DNA of 32,383 nucleotides from an uncultured Bacteroidia bacterium (GTDB lineage Bacteria; Bacteroidota; Bacteroidia; Bacteroidales; Prolixibacteraceae): contig CAIVCR010000112.1 of assembly GCA_903904515.1 (NCBI GenBank), forward strand, positions 1-32,383, read 5' to 3'. The translations under genes were made by a program, and so were the position numbers. This document shows, in pieces, positions 8,833-17,998 of the stretch (positions are counted from its first letter, which is position 1; each line of letters opens with the position of its first letter). The notes under the pieces were generated by a model, which ran no database searches, was not told where the DNA came from, and saw only the letters and a list, made by a program, of their open reading frames with translations.

Positions 8833-11800
8833 ATGAATATGGATGATCAGGATTTATCCAACGGATTGCTTGATGGGGAGTTGGAGAGACTTAAGTTGGA
8901 GGTTAGTTCGCTGAAGATCTCAATTAGTCGGGAATCTGAACTTCGGGCTCGTGCTGAGCAGGAGTTGAATCAAAGCAAAGCCTGGCAGAAATCACTATTT
9001 GAAGGCAATCATTCCGTTTTTTTGATAGTAGATCCCATGAACGGAGCGATTGTGGAGGCGAATCCGGCGGCAAGCCATTATTATGGTTGGACCCATTCTG
9101 AACTTTGCAGAATGAATATTTCCCAGATCAATACCCTGACTCCCGAAGAGATTCAAATGGAAATGGAGTTGGCCAAACAGGAAAAGCGAAAATATTTCTT
9201 TTTTAAACACCTTTTAGCCAATGGTGAAATTCGGGAAGTGGAAGTTTATTCGGGCCCTATTCAATTTAATGATTCAGAATTTCTTTTCTCAAAAATCCAG
9301 GACATTACCGAACGAAAGGAAACAGAAAATGTACTTAAAGAGAGTGAGCGGAAATTTAAGTTAATTATTCAGTCTCAAGCCGATGGAATTGGTGTGGTTA
9401 ATCAGGATGAAATATTTGAATTTGTAAATCCTGCAGCTGCAAAGATATTTGAAACCACAGTTGATGACCTTACCGGTTCTTCTTTAACCGAATATTTGAA
9501 TAACGAAGGAATTGAGAAAATAATTAACCAGTCAGCGAGTCGAAAAAATGGAATTACCAATGATTATGAGCTGAAGATCATCACCAAACGCGGGAATACA
9601 AAATACATTGATGTAAGTTCTTCACCCCGATTTGATGAAAATGACAATTACGCTGGTGCTTATGGAATCATTCGGGATATCACTGACCGCAAACTTGCAC
9701 AGGAGGCACTCAAAGAAAAGACAACGCTTCTCAGTAATTTGATTATAAATATGCAGGAGGGTATTTTGCTTGAAAATTCAAACCGAAGTATTGTCCTGAC
9801 TAACCAGTTGTTCTGTGATATGTTTTCGATTCCTGCTCCACCCGAAGCATTAATCGGGGCCGATTGCACCGACTCGGCAGAGCAGAGTAAAGGACTTTTC
9901 AAAGACCCTGTAAAATTTGTTGCTGATATTCAAAAGATCCTTTCTGATAAAGTTGTTATTCTCAGTGATGAGCTGGAATTAGCCGACGGCCGTTATTTTG
10001 AGCGGGATTATATCCCTACCTACCTGGATAACGCCTATAACGGACATTTATGGAAATACAGGGATATCACAAGCCGTAAACGTTCAGAACAGAAGATTAG
10101 TCAACAAAATGAACGATTAAATGCGATCATTACAGCAATGCCCGACCTGATCTTCGTAATGGATAAGCTTGGAAATAGTACGGAGTATTACACGAATACC
10201 CCCGAAAAATTGATTGTCGCTGAAGAACAAGTCGTGGGTATAAATATTGAAGCTTTGTTCGATCCTGAAACGGTTCAGTTTCACCTGCAACGGATAAATG
10301 AATGCATCGACCAGAAAAAATTAGTTTCGTATGAATATCGGGTAACGGGAATTTCCAATCCTGGATATTACGAAGCCAGACTTGTTCCCCTTGGACTCGA
10401 CAAAGTTTTAGCTTTTGTCCGCGATGTATCGGAGAAAAAGCAAAAAGAGGATGAAATACAAAATCTGAATTCAACCCTCGAGATGCGCATTGAAGAGCGG
10501 ACTTCCCAATTGTCTGAGACCAATGAAATTCTTCAAACCGAAATCCTCGAACGTAAACTGGCATCGGCCGCTACGGCAGAAGCCCTTGATCGCTTAAATA
10601 AGATCGCAGACCAGGTTCCCGGAGCAGTTTACCAATTCCGGATGAACCCCGATGGTACCTCCTGTTTCCCCTATGCCAGCGAAGGGATACACCAAATTTA
10701 CAGGGTTTCTCCGCAGGATGTAGCAACCGATGCTTCTATCGTATTTTCAAGGATTCACCCCGATGATCTGGAGAATGTATCTGCTTCAATTCAGATTTCT
10801 GCCAGGGACCTCTCACTCTGGCGCCACGAATACCGGGTAAAGTTTGAAGATGGTACGGTCAACTGGTTATTTGGCAATGCATTACCACAGCTTCTTTCCA
10901 ATGGCGCCGTTCTCTGGCATGGATTTATTACCGATATTACCATGCGCAAGCAAATTGAAGCTGCTTTGTCTGCATCCGAGAGGAGTTACAAAACTGTTTT
11001 GGAAAATATTAAGGAGATTATTTTCCAGACAGATGCAGACGGTTTGTGGATATTCCTGAATAAATCGTGGGAAGAGGTAACCGGTTTTACGGTGGAAGAG
11101 TCATTGGGGCAACTGTTTACTAATTATGTTCACCCTGATGACCGGCAACGGAATATGGATCTGTTCCATCCGTTGATTATGCGCCAAAAAGAGTATTGTC
11201 GCCACCAGGTCCGTTATCTGACTAAAGATGGTGGCTTCCGCTGGATTGAGGTGTTTGCCCGGTTAGGACTAAATGAGCAGGATGAAATTATCGGCACTTA
11301 CGGCACACTGCAGGATATTACCGAACGTAAGGAGGCAGAAGATAACCTTAAGCAGGTGTCATCTCGTCTGGCTCTTGCCGTACAGGCTGGCGGTGTTGGT
11401 GTGTGGGAATACGATATTGCAAACAACAGGCTTGTCTGGGATGATCAGATGTTCGCCCTATATGGTATTACGGAAGAGGATTTTGCAGGCGCGTATGAAG
11501 CATGGCTTGCCGGTGTTCACCCTGACGATCGGGATAGGGGCAACGAAGAAATACAGATGGCATTAAGCGGAGTGAAAGATTTCGACACTGAATTCAGGCT
11601 TTTATGGCCTGATGGATCAATTCACAATATCCGGGCGCTTGCAGATGTCCATCGCGGTAACTCGGGAGAGCCCTTGCAAATGATAGGAACGAACTGGGAT
11701 ATTACAGCTCAGAAAAAGGCAGAGGAAGAGATCATTCAGGCCAGAAATGAAGCGGAGAAAGCCAATCTTGCCAAGAGTGAATTTCTGTCACGCATGAGCC

Positions 11801-12915
11801 ATGAGCTCAGAACACCAATGAATTCAATTCTGGGATTTGCCCAATTGATGGAGATGAGCGAACTATCATCCGCGCACAAAAAAGGGGTGAAACATATTTT
11901 GAACAGCGGCAGACACCTCCTCAGTCTAATCAATGAAGTGCTTGATTTATCGCGCATCGAAGCAGGTATGCTCTCCCTCTCATTGGAACCTGTTGGGATA
12001 AACTCGGTTATCGTCGAGATGATCGATATGGTTCAACCCCTTGCCAATGTACGCCATATCGAAATAAGCCAGATAAATTTGGCAGGGGACCATCTTTATG
12101 TAAAGTCCGACCACCAGAGCATCCGACAGGTTCTTTTAAACCTGCTTAATAATGCAGTCAAATATAACCGGGAGGGTGGTACCATTGTGGTGAAAACAAA
12201 TACTAAGCCACAAAATATTGCCGGTATTGTCCCTCTTCGAATCTCGATTACAGATAGCGGTTATGGAATCTCTTCTGAGGATATTTCAAAACTTTTTAAA
12301 CCATTTGTTCGCCTTGGATCAGGAAAAACAGTAGCCGAAGGCACCGGGCTGGGGCTTGCATTAGTCAAAAAACTTATGGATGCGATGGGTGGCGCAATAG
12401 GCATGGAGAGCGTCGAAGGTGAAGGAACAACTTTTTGGATTGAACTTCCCCTTTGCAGCCGTCAGCTTGAAATTAGTCAACGATTACCCGGTTTATCCGA
12501 CAACGACCAACTCCAGGAAAGCCAGGTCGGAACCGTCCTGTATATCGAGGATAACAGGTCGAATATCGAACTGGTTGAGCAAATTCTTTTAAACGGACGC
12601 AAAAATATCAAACTCATCACAAATCCGGTTGGTGCCGGAACGCTGGAGATGGCAATTCAATATAGTCCCGATTTAATTCTTCTCGATCTTGACTTACCCG
12701 ATATCCATGGCAGTAAAGTGATTGAATCACTCCAGTCTGACATCCGGACATCTTCGATTCCGATTGTTATTATCAGTGCGGATGCTATGCCTCAGCAACT
12801 TGAAAAACTATTGAACGCAGGGGCGCAGAATTATTTAACCAAACCTCTGGATGTATACGCTTTTTTGGAGGAAGTTGATAAATGGCTGGGTTATAAAACA
12901 AAAAACAAAGAATGA
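8833..12915 (+). CDS. Multi-PAS hybrid sensor histidine kinase with receiver domain
   Basis: A 1360-residue soluble hybrid kinase; no membrane segment or signal peptide was seen. About seven PAS/PAC units can be counted from their (R/Q)DITxRK-type ends near residues 157, 281, 410, 530, 700, 827 and 955. A short coiled coil (NSTLEMRIEERTSQLSETNE) lies between the fourth and fifth. Then come a HisKA domain with the phosphorylated histidine in RMSHELRTPMNS (H990), an ATPase domain with N, G1 and G2 boxes (NLLNNAVKYN, DSGYGISSED, GTGLGLALVKKL), and a C-terminal receiver (acidic pair in YIEDN, phospho-acceptor D1285 in LLDLDLPD, conserved lysine in LTKPLD). It starts a run of four signalling genes. 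What the PAS units sense is unknown, and no output domain is present. Confidence 0.95.
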   Translation: MNMDDQDLSNGLLDGELERLKLEVSSLKISISRESELRARAEQELNQSKAWQKSLFEGNHSVFLIVDPMNGAIVEANPAASHYYGWTHSELCRMNISQINTLTPEEIQMEMELAKQEKRKYFFFKHLLANGEIREVEVYSGPIQFNDSEFLFSKIQDITERKETENVLKESERKFKLIIQSQADGIGVVNQDEIFEFVNPAAAKIFETTVDDLTGSSLTEYLNNEGIEKIINQSASRKNGITNDYELKIITKRGNTKYIDVSSSPRFDENDNYAGAYGIIRDITDRKLAQEALKEKTTLLSNLIINMQEGILLENSNRSIVLTNQLFCDMFSIPAPPEALIGADCTDSAEQSKGLFKDPVKFVADIQKILSDKVVILSDELELADGRYFERDYIPTYLDNAYNGHLWKYRDITSRKRSEQKISQQNERLNAIITAMPDLIFVMDKLGNSTEYYTNTPEKLIVAEEQVVGINIEALFDPETVQFHLQRINECIDQKKLVSYEYRVTGISNPGYYEARLVPLGLDKVLAFVRDVSEKKQKEDEIQNLNSTLEMRIEERTSQLSETNEILQTEILERKLASAATAEALDRLNKIADQVPGAVYQFRMNPDGTSCFPYASEGIHQIYRVSPQDVATDASIVFSRIHPDDLENVSASIQISARDLSLWRHEYRVKFEDGTVNWLFGNALPQLLSNGAVLWHGFITDITMRKQIEAALSASERSYKTVLENIKEIIFQTDADGLWIFLNKSWEEVTGFTVEESLGQLFTNYVHPDDRQRNMDLFHPLIMRQKEYCRHQVRYLTKDGGFRWIEVFARLGLNEQDEIIGTYGTLQDITERKEAEDNLKQVSSRLALAVQAGGVGVWEYDIANNRLVWDDQMFALYGITEEDFAGAYEAWLAGVHPDDRDRGNEEIQMALSGVKDFDTEFRLLWPDGSIHNIRALADVHRGNSGEPLQMIGTNWDITAQKKAEEEIIQARNEAEKANLAKSEFLSRMSHELRTPMNSILGFAQLMEMSELSSAHKKGVKHILNSGRHLLSLINEVLDLSRIEAGMLSLSLEPVGINSVIVEMIDMVQPLANVRHIEISQINLAGDHLYVKSDHQSIRQVLLNLLNNAVKYNREGGTIVVKTNTKPQNIAGIVPLRISITDSGYGISSEDISKLFKPFVRLGSGKTVAEGTGLGLALVKKLMDAMGGAIGMESVEGEGTTFWIELPLCSRQLEISQRLPGLSDNDQLQESQVGTVLYIEDNRSNIELVEQILLNGRKNIKLITNPVGAGTLEMAIQYSPDLILLDLDLPDIHGSKVIESLQSDIRTSSIPIVIISADAMPQQLEKLLNAGAQNYLTKPLDVYAFLEEVDKWLGYKTKNKE

Positions 12916-13216
12916 ACAAATCAATTTTTAATTAAGTAAACGGGAAGATAAAATGTACTACTTTAGATACTTGATTTTGACTTATCTAAATCTTCCTGAA
13001 TGGGAGAATTATGTCCTGTATCTGAAAGAATAACAGCATATTACTTCCTTTCTTTGGAGGGGTTAAAGGAACTCCGGGGTTGGGGGAGATTCCGGTAAAA
13101 ATGAAATAATTACGACTATCTGGTGTTCTCATTAATTAGAAATAAGATAATCTAAATTTAAACATGGAAGAAATGAGCATGATTTCAGCATCACAAGCCG
13201 AAAGGATAATAAACTC
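12916..13216 (+). other. Intergenic gap between the two hybrid kinases
   Basis: No gene, hairpin or convincing promoter was seen in these 301 bases. The next gene starts at 13217 after AAAGGATAATAAACTC, which has a weak ribosome-binding match (AAAGGA). Confidence 0.4.
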
Positions 13217-15904
13217 ATGCGAGTTCAATCTGGTAATCAAAAATCAAATTATTATCAGATGAAATTTAACCGGTTTAAATATAGTTTTGACCTGCCTAAA
13301 GTCCTTTTGCGAATTGGTTGGAGGGGTTTTATTGTCCTGACTATTGGACTTCTTTTGACAGTTGGTGCAGCTCTTTATACCGGAAATCTCGAAGTGAAAA
13401 CCAGGAAAAAGGAATTTGCTGCCGATTGCAGGGATATTGAATTAAGGATGTCCCGAAGACTGCATACCTATGCTTTACTTTTACGTTCAGGCTCCGCTTT
13501 TTTATATGCAACTGACTCGGTTACACGGAAGGAATGGAGAGAATTTATTGAAAAGACTCGAATCGACAAAAATCTGGCAGGGGTTCAAGGGGTTGGTTAT
13601 GCTGTGATTATACCCGAAAATAAATTGCAAAAACATTATCAGCAGTTGCAGGAAGATGGGTTTAAAGAAAATATCGTGAAGCTGGTTGGGAAAAGAGATA
13701 TTTACACCTCAATCATTTATCTCGAACCACAAAAGGGTCGAAACCTTCGGGCAATTGGCTATGATATGTTTTCGGAGCCTGTCAGGCGCAAAGCAATGGA
13801 GCTTTCGCGCGACTCAGATCAGGCTATCCTGTCGGGAAGGGTGATCTTGGTGCAGGAATCTGATAAAGATGTACAGTTTGGTACATTGATGTATGTCCCT
13901 GCTTATCGCTATGGACTTCCGGCAAATACCGTGGAAGAGCGCCGAAAAGCTATCCAAGGTTGGGTCTATAGCCCTTTCCGGATGAACGATTTGATGTATG
14001 GAATTTTAGGTCATTGGGATGCCCTGCTATTGGATCGGATCCAGTTACAGGTGTACGATGGGACAATATCAGACGCCAACTTATTATTCGATAGTCAGGC
14101 GGCCGATTCGTTAGCCATAGGAAAAACCCCTTTTCAGACCTTTGATCAATCGGTAAATTTCAATGGCAAGTCGTGGATTCTCCATTTTACGCAATTGCGC
14201 GAAAATTATTTGAGCAGCAAAGTCCGGATCATTTTGGTCTCAGGCATTATTATAAGTATTTTAATAATGGCCTTGTTCCTTTTACTCTTTAATACAATAT
14301 CCCAGGCCCGGCTAATTGCAGGAGACTCGACCAATAAACTTAAAAAAAGTGAAGAACGGTTTAAGAAGCTACTTAACTCCACCGCTGAAGCAATATATGG
14401 GCTTGATATGAATGGTCGCTGCACTTTTTCCAATAGCTCCTGTATTCGGATGCTGGGATATGCCACTGAGGAACAATTAATCGGGGAAAACATGCATGAA
14501 CTTATCCATCATTCAAATGCCGACGGAACTCCCCTGGCTTTGGATGATTGCAGGATTCATAACTCATTCAACACGCAGAAGGGAACCCATGTTGAAGATG
14601 AAGTACTTTGGCGGAAGGATGGAACCTGCTTCCCATGTGAATATTGGTCATACCCACTTTTTATCAATGGGCAGATAGAGGGCGCCGTAGTCACCTTCTT
14701 TGATATCACCGAACGAAAGCAGTCGATCGAAAAGATTAATAATGCGCGAAATGAAGCTGAGAAAGCAAACCAGGCCAAGAGTGAATTTCTCTCCCGTATG
14801 AGCCATGAACTTCGGACTCCAATGAATTCAATCCTTGGATTTGCACAGCTGCTTGAAATGGGAGGAAAACTAAATCTGCAACAAAAAAAAGCAGTAGGAC
14901 ATATTCATAACAGCGGAAAACACTTGCTTAACCTGATTAATGAAGTCCTTGAAATTTCACGTATCGAAGCAGGCCATCTTGAACTAATTCTGGAACCTGT
15001 TTTGCTTCAACGTGTCATTCGCGAAATGCTCGACTTTGTGAAGCCTCTTGCCGCCGCAAGAGAGATCAAAATAGCAGTTTTAGATGCAACTCAAGACTCA
15101 CTTTTTGTGTATGCCGACCGGCGACATTTAAAACAGGTGCTGCTAAACCTGCTTAGTAATGCAATTAAGTACAATAGGGAGGGTGGGACCATCTCTTTAA
15201 AGAGCGAAATTTTACCGGCAAATAAAGCTGGGGTTGTTTCTGTAAGAATTGCTATCACCGATACAGGATCAGGAATCCTGTTCTCAGATATTCCCAGATT
15301 ATTTACACCTTTCGAACGAATAGGGGCAGAAAAAACTACCACGGAAGGAACTGGCCTGGGTCTGGCAGTAGTCAAAAAACTGATCAACGCAATGAACGGG
15401 ACAATTGGGGTGGAGAGTGTCCCCGGAGTTGGTAGCACCTTCTGGATTAAGCTGCCACAAAGTAAAGGGAATAGGAATAAATCTGAAATCCCTGAAGAGA
15501 AAATAATTGATGAGCTCCCATCGGCAGGGAAAGCCGGAACTATCCTCCTTATCGAAGATAATCCTTCTAATATTGAATTGATTGAACAAATCATAGCTTC
15601 TCAACGTTTAAATATCACTCTCATTTCAAATGTGAATGGGAAACAGGCAGTTCCATTGGCTATCGAACTGGAACCCGATCTTATACTCCTCGATCTGAAC
15701 CTTCCCGATATTCATGGTTATGAAGTGATATTGCTGCTTCAGGCTGAATTGAAAACCAGAGAAATTCCGGTTGTAATTATCAGCGCAGATGCGACTCCCC
15801 TGCAAATTGAAAATTTGTTGAACGCGGGAGCCCGAAACTATTTAACCAAACCGCTGGATGTTTCGGCATTTTTATTTGAAGTTGATAAATGGATTCGAAA
15901 TTAA
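13217..15904 (+). CDS. CHASE-PAS hybrid sensor histidine kinase with receiver domain
   Basis: An 895-residue membrane hybrid kinase. Seen: a first membrane segment at about 36-56 (FIVLTIGLLLTVGAALYTG), a periplasmic CHASE domain at about 75-280 (SGSAFLYATDSVTRKEW, GVQGVGYAVIIP, YLEPQKGRNLRAIGYDMFSE, GWVYSPFRMNDLM), a second membrane segment at about 336-360, and one PAS/PAC domain at about 380-505. A HisKA domain (H530 in RMSHELRTPMNS), an ATPase domain (NLLSNAIKYN, DTGSGILFSD, GTGLGLAVVKKL) and a receiver (acceptor D826 in LLDLNLPD) complete it. CHASE domains bind small extracellular ligands; the ligand here is unknown. The kinase-receiver half is closely similar to that of the preceding gene, pointing to duplication. 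A second possible start is the ATG at 13259. Confidence 0.95.
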   Translation: MRVQSGNQKSNYYQMKFNRFKYSFDLPKVLLRIGWRGFIVLTIGLLLTVGAALYTGNLEVKTRKKEFAADCRDIELRMSRRLHTYALLLRSGSAFLYATDSVTRKEWREFIEKTRIDKNLAGVQGVGYAVIIPENKLQKHYQQLQEDGFKENIVKLVGKRDIYTSIIYLEPQKGRNLRAIGYDMFSEPVRRKAMELSRDSDQAILSGRVILVQESDKDVQFGTLMYVPAYRYGLPANTVEERRKAIQGWVYSPFRMNDLMYGILGHWDALLLDRIQLQVYDGTISDANLLFDSQAADSLAIGKTPFQTFDQSVNFNGKSWILHFTQLRENYLSSKVRIILVSGIIISILIMALFLLLFNTISQARLIAGDSTNKLKKSEERFKKLLNSTAEAIYGLDMNGRCTFSNSSCIRMLGYATEEQLIGENMHELIHHSNADGTPLALDDCRIHNSFNTQKGTHVEDEVLWRKDGTCFPCEYWSYPLFINGQIEGAVVTFFDITERKQSIEKINNARNEAEKANQAKSEFLSRMSHELRTPMNSILGFAQLLEMGGKLNLQQKKAVGHIHNSGKHLLNLINEVLEISRIEAGHLELILEPVLLQRVIREMLDFVKPLAAAREIKIAVLDATQDSLFVYADRRHLKQVLLNLLSNAIKYNREGGTISLKSEILPANKAGVVSVRIAITDTGSGILFSDIPRLFTPFERIGAEKTTTEGTGLGLAVVKKLINAMNGTIGVESVPGVGSTFWIKLPQSKGNRNKSEIPEEKIIDELPSAGKAGTILLIEDNPSNIELIEQIIASQRLNITLISNVNGKQAVPLAIELEPDLILLDLNLPDIHGYEVILLLQAELKTREIPVVIISADATPLQIENLLNAGARNYLTKPLDVSAFLFEVDKWIRN

Positions 15905-15926
15905 ACAAACACTAAAAATTGATATT

Positions 15927-16409
15927 ATGCTTGATTCTAACCTGAAAAATGCGAAAATTCTGATTGTGGATGACCATCAGCCCAATATTGATCTTTTGGA
16001 AGGGTACCTCCAAATGCAGGGATTTGAAAATATCCTTTCTACGACAGATCCTGTGAAGACAGTCGAACTATTTAATACATATCAGCCCGATTTAATCCTG
16101 CTCGATTTAATGATGCCCAAACTCTCAGGATACGAGGTGCTCGAACAACTTAAACCATTGATGGCTCCAAGCGTCTTCTGGCCAGTCCTGGTTCTTACTG
16201 CCGATATCTCGCCAAATGCCAAACAACGGGCTCTTGCCAGTGGAGCGCGCGATTTTCTGGCCAAACCATTTGATTTTATAGAGGTATTTCTTCGGATCAG
16301 AAACCTGCTCGAAACACGCTACCTCTATCAACAACTGGAACATAAAAATCAAATACTCGAAGAAAAAGTGGCCGTCCTGATTAAGGTGATGAGTGGTTGG
16401 AACAAATAA
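15927..16409 (+). CDS. Single-domain response regulator with short coiled-coil tail
   Basis: A 160-residue receiver protein. I start it at the ATG at 15927, 22 bases after the previous stop; a longer frame from 15858 would overlap that gene. Receiver landmarks: acidic pair D15-D16 in LIVDDHQPN, phospho-acceptor D60 in LILLDLMMP, T in VLTADIS, and K in FLAKPFD. After the domain there is only LLETRYLYQQLEHKNQILEEKVAVLIKV, a coiled coil, and then the stop. It aligns without gaps with the receiver of the next gene, including the start of the same coiled coil, so it looks like a copy of that gene without its kinase half. With no DNA-binding output it probably shuttles phosphate within the cluster (inference). 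Confidence 0.88.
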   Translation: MLDSNLKNAKILIVDDHQPNIDLLEGYLQMQGFENILSTTDPVKTVELFNTYQPDLILLDLMMPKLSGYEVLEQLKPLMAPSVFWPVLVLTADISPNAKQRALASGARDFLAKPFDFIEVFLRIRNLLETRYLYQQLEHKNQILEEKVAVLIKVMSGWNK

Positions 16410-16503
16410 ATTTTCTGCAGACAATAAATAAAAAATACTTTTTTTGACCAATAAATTAATATTTTTGTCAATTCGTGGACTAACCCCTTGAACAGATAGT
16501 ATA

Positions 16504-17736
16504 ATGAAGGAGATCTTATTTCAAAATGCAAATATCCTGATTGTCGATGATCAGCAACCTAATGTTGATTTATTGGAAGGATTTCTTGAGATGGAGGGAT
16601 ATATCCATGTTAGAAGTACGACAGACTCCAGAAATGTTTTGCAGCTGTTCGAAACCTTTGCTCCCGATCTGATCTTACTCGATCTGGCTATGCCCTACCT
16701 GTCAGGATTCGATATTCTGAACCAGTTAAAACCACTTATTGACAATTCCACATTTCTCCCTATCCTGGTCCTCTCTGCCAATATTACAACCGAAGCAAAA
16801 CAGCGAGCCCTGTCAGAGGGTGCAAGTGACTTCCTGTCAAAACCTTTCGACCTCACAGAAGTCGGATTACGTATTCGGAATTTGCTCTATTCCAGGTCTC
16901 TTCACCTGCAATTAAAAAATCAAAATCAACTGTTGGAGATTAAGGTAAAAGAGCGTACTCTGGAACTTGAAAAATTGGCAGTTGATTTGCTCGCATCCAA
17001 GGAGAAGGCTGAGGCCAGCGACAGGCTAAAGACCTCCTTTTTGCAAACCATCTCCCATGAAATTCGAACCCCGATGAATGGTATTCTCGGATTTGCCTCC
17101 CTGTTGGCCGATGCGGAACTGAGTAATTCGGAGAAACAGGAATATATCGATTTGATGAAAACCTCAACTGATCGCCTGGTTAATACAATCACCGACTACG
17201 TGAATATATCACTGATTTATTCATCAAATATCGAAGTTAAATACCAACCGGTTCGCCTTATGCATCTCCTTTATGATGTAGAGAAGAAATTCCATAAAAT
17301 TTGCGCACAAAAAGGTCTGACAATCGAGTTATCTCTTCCGGAACAACCTTTGGAATTAACTGTAATTACAGACCCTGAATTACTGAAGATTGTGCTATCC
17401 CATATTTTAGGGAATGCAATTAAATTTACCAATGCCGGAACAATCACATTTGGTTTTTTAATGAATCCGCAAATCATCGAATTTTTTGTGAAAGATACCG
17501 GAATTGGGATCAATGAAGAAACGCAAAATCAGATATTTGAAAAATTCATGCAGGGAGATGGTTCCTCTACCCGAAATTTTGAAGGAAGTGGATTAGGGTT
17601 GTCAATTTGTCACGGAATCGTAAACCTTTTTGGTGGAGAAATCCGAGTCGATTCAACTCCCGGAGTAGGATCAACTTTCTTCTTCACCCTGCCCATTCGT
17701 GCCGATCTATCTGAATCCCCCAGCCTGAAAAACTAG
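16504..17736 (+). CDS. Receiver-histidine kinase (N-terminal REC, HisKA, ATPase)
   Basis: A 410-residue soluble protein with the receiver first: acidic pair D15-D16, acceptor D60 in LILLDLAMP, and lysine in FLSKPFD. A coiled-coil linker (LKNQNQLLEIKVKERTLELEKLAVDLLASKEKAEAS is the region, about 140-175) leads to a HisKA domain (H185 in TISHEIRTPMNG) and an ATPase domain (HILGNAIKFTNAG, DTGIGINEET, GSGLGLSICHGI, DSTPGVGSTF). Such REC-kinase proteins act as regulated kinases within phosphorelays. It lies 94 bases after the single receiver gene. TATTTTTG at 16460-16467 fits the -7 consensus, but the nearest TTTG is only 13 bases upstream, so a separate promoter is doubtful. It converges with the minus-strand group that follows. 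Confidence 0.93.
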   Translation: MKEILFQNANILIVDDQQPNVDLLEGFLEMEGYIHVRSTTDSRNVLQLFETFAPDLILLDLAMPYLSGFDILNQLKPLIDNSTFLPILVLSANITTEAKQRALSEGASDFLSKPFDLTEVGLRIRNLLYSRSLHLQLKNQNQLLEIKVKERTLELEKLAVDLLASKEKAEASDRLKTSFLQTISHEIRTPMNGILGFASLLADAELSNSEKQEYIDLMKTSTDRLVNTITDYVNISLIYSSNIEVKYQPVRLMHLLYDVEKKFHKICAQKGLTIELSLPEQPLELTVITDPELLKIVLSHILGNAIKFTNAGTITFGFLMNPQIIEFFVKDTGIGINEETQNQIFEKFMQGDGSSTRNFEGSGLGLSICHGIVNLFGGEIRVDSTPGVGSTFFFTLPIRADLSESPSLKN

Positions 17737-17784
17737 TTATCAGCCGATCCTTCAGCGTTGACCCGTTTGGATTAAATTTATATC

Positions 17785-17965
17785 CTAATGATCCAACATC
17801 TGTTGAAGAGCCTTAAAATCAAAATTATGAGTCAGCTGTGATCCCTCCTTTTTTATTTGACTGTGTTCCGTTTATTGACAGGAGACTGTCAGGATCATAT
17901 TGCCCATGTACCAGTGAGCTGCTCACTACCACGAGTATAATTAAAATACATACTGACTTTTTCAT
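17785..17965 (-). pseudogene. Frameshifted remnant resembling the neighbouring secreted-protein gene
   Basis: On the minus strand an ATG at 17965 opens a frame with a clear signal peptide (MKKSVCILIILVVVSSSLVHG, cleaved before QYDPD), which stops at 17825 after 46 residues. Shifting frame near the A/G run AAAAAAGGAGGG extends it to a TAG at 17785 and ends in FDFKALQQMLDH. That tail resembles the C terminus of the neighbouring gene (IDFAALKNMLGK), and both begin with a signal peptide. The most economical reading is a paralogue that lost its centre and then shifted frame. It could also be an intact 46-residue secreted peptide, or a sequencing error in a 59-residue one. It starts 33 bases after its neighbour's stop. 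Confidence 0.5.
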
Positions 17966-17998
17966 ACCACGGTTTTTGTTAGGCTCTGTTCATGCCAG

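Noticed and set aside
10130..10564. Minus-strand frame of 144 codons inside the first hybrid kinase
   Set aside because: It runs antisense through PAS domains that are clearly coding on the plus strand.
15858..15926. Upstream start for the single receiver gene
   Set aside because: It would overlap the preceding kinase gene by 47 bases and add 23 residues unlike any receiver; the ATG at 15927 gives the normal N terminus.
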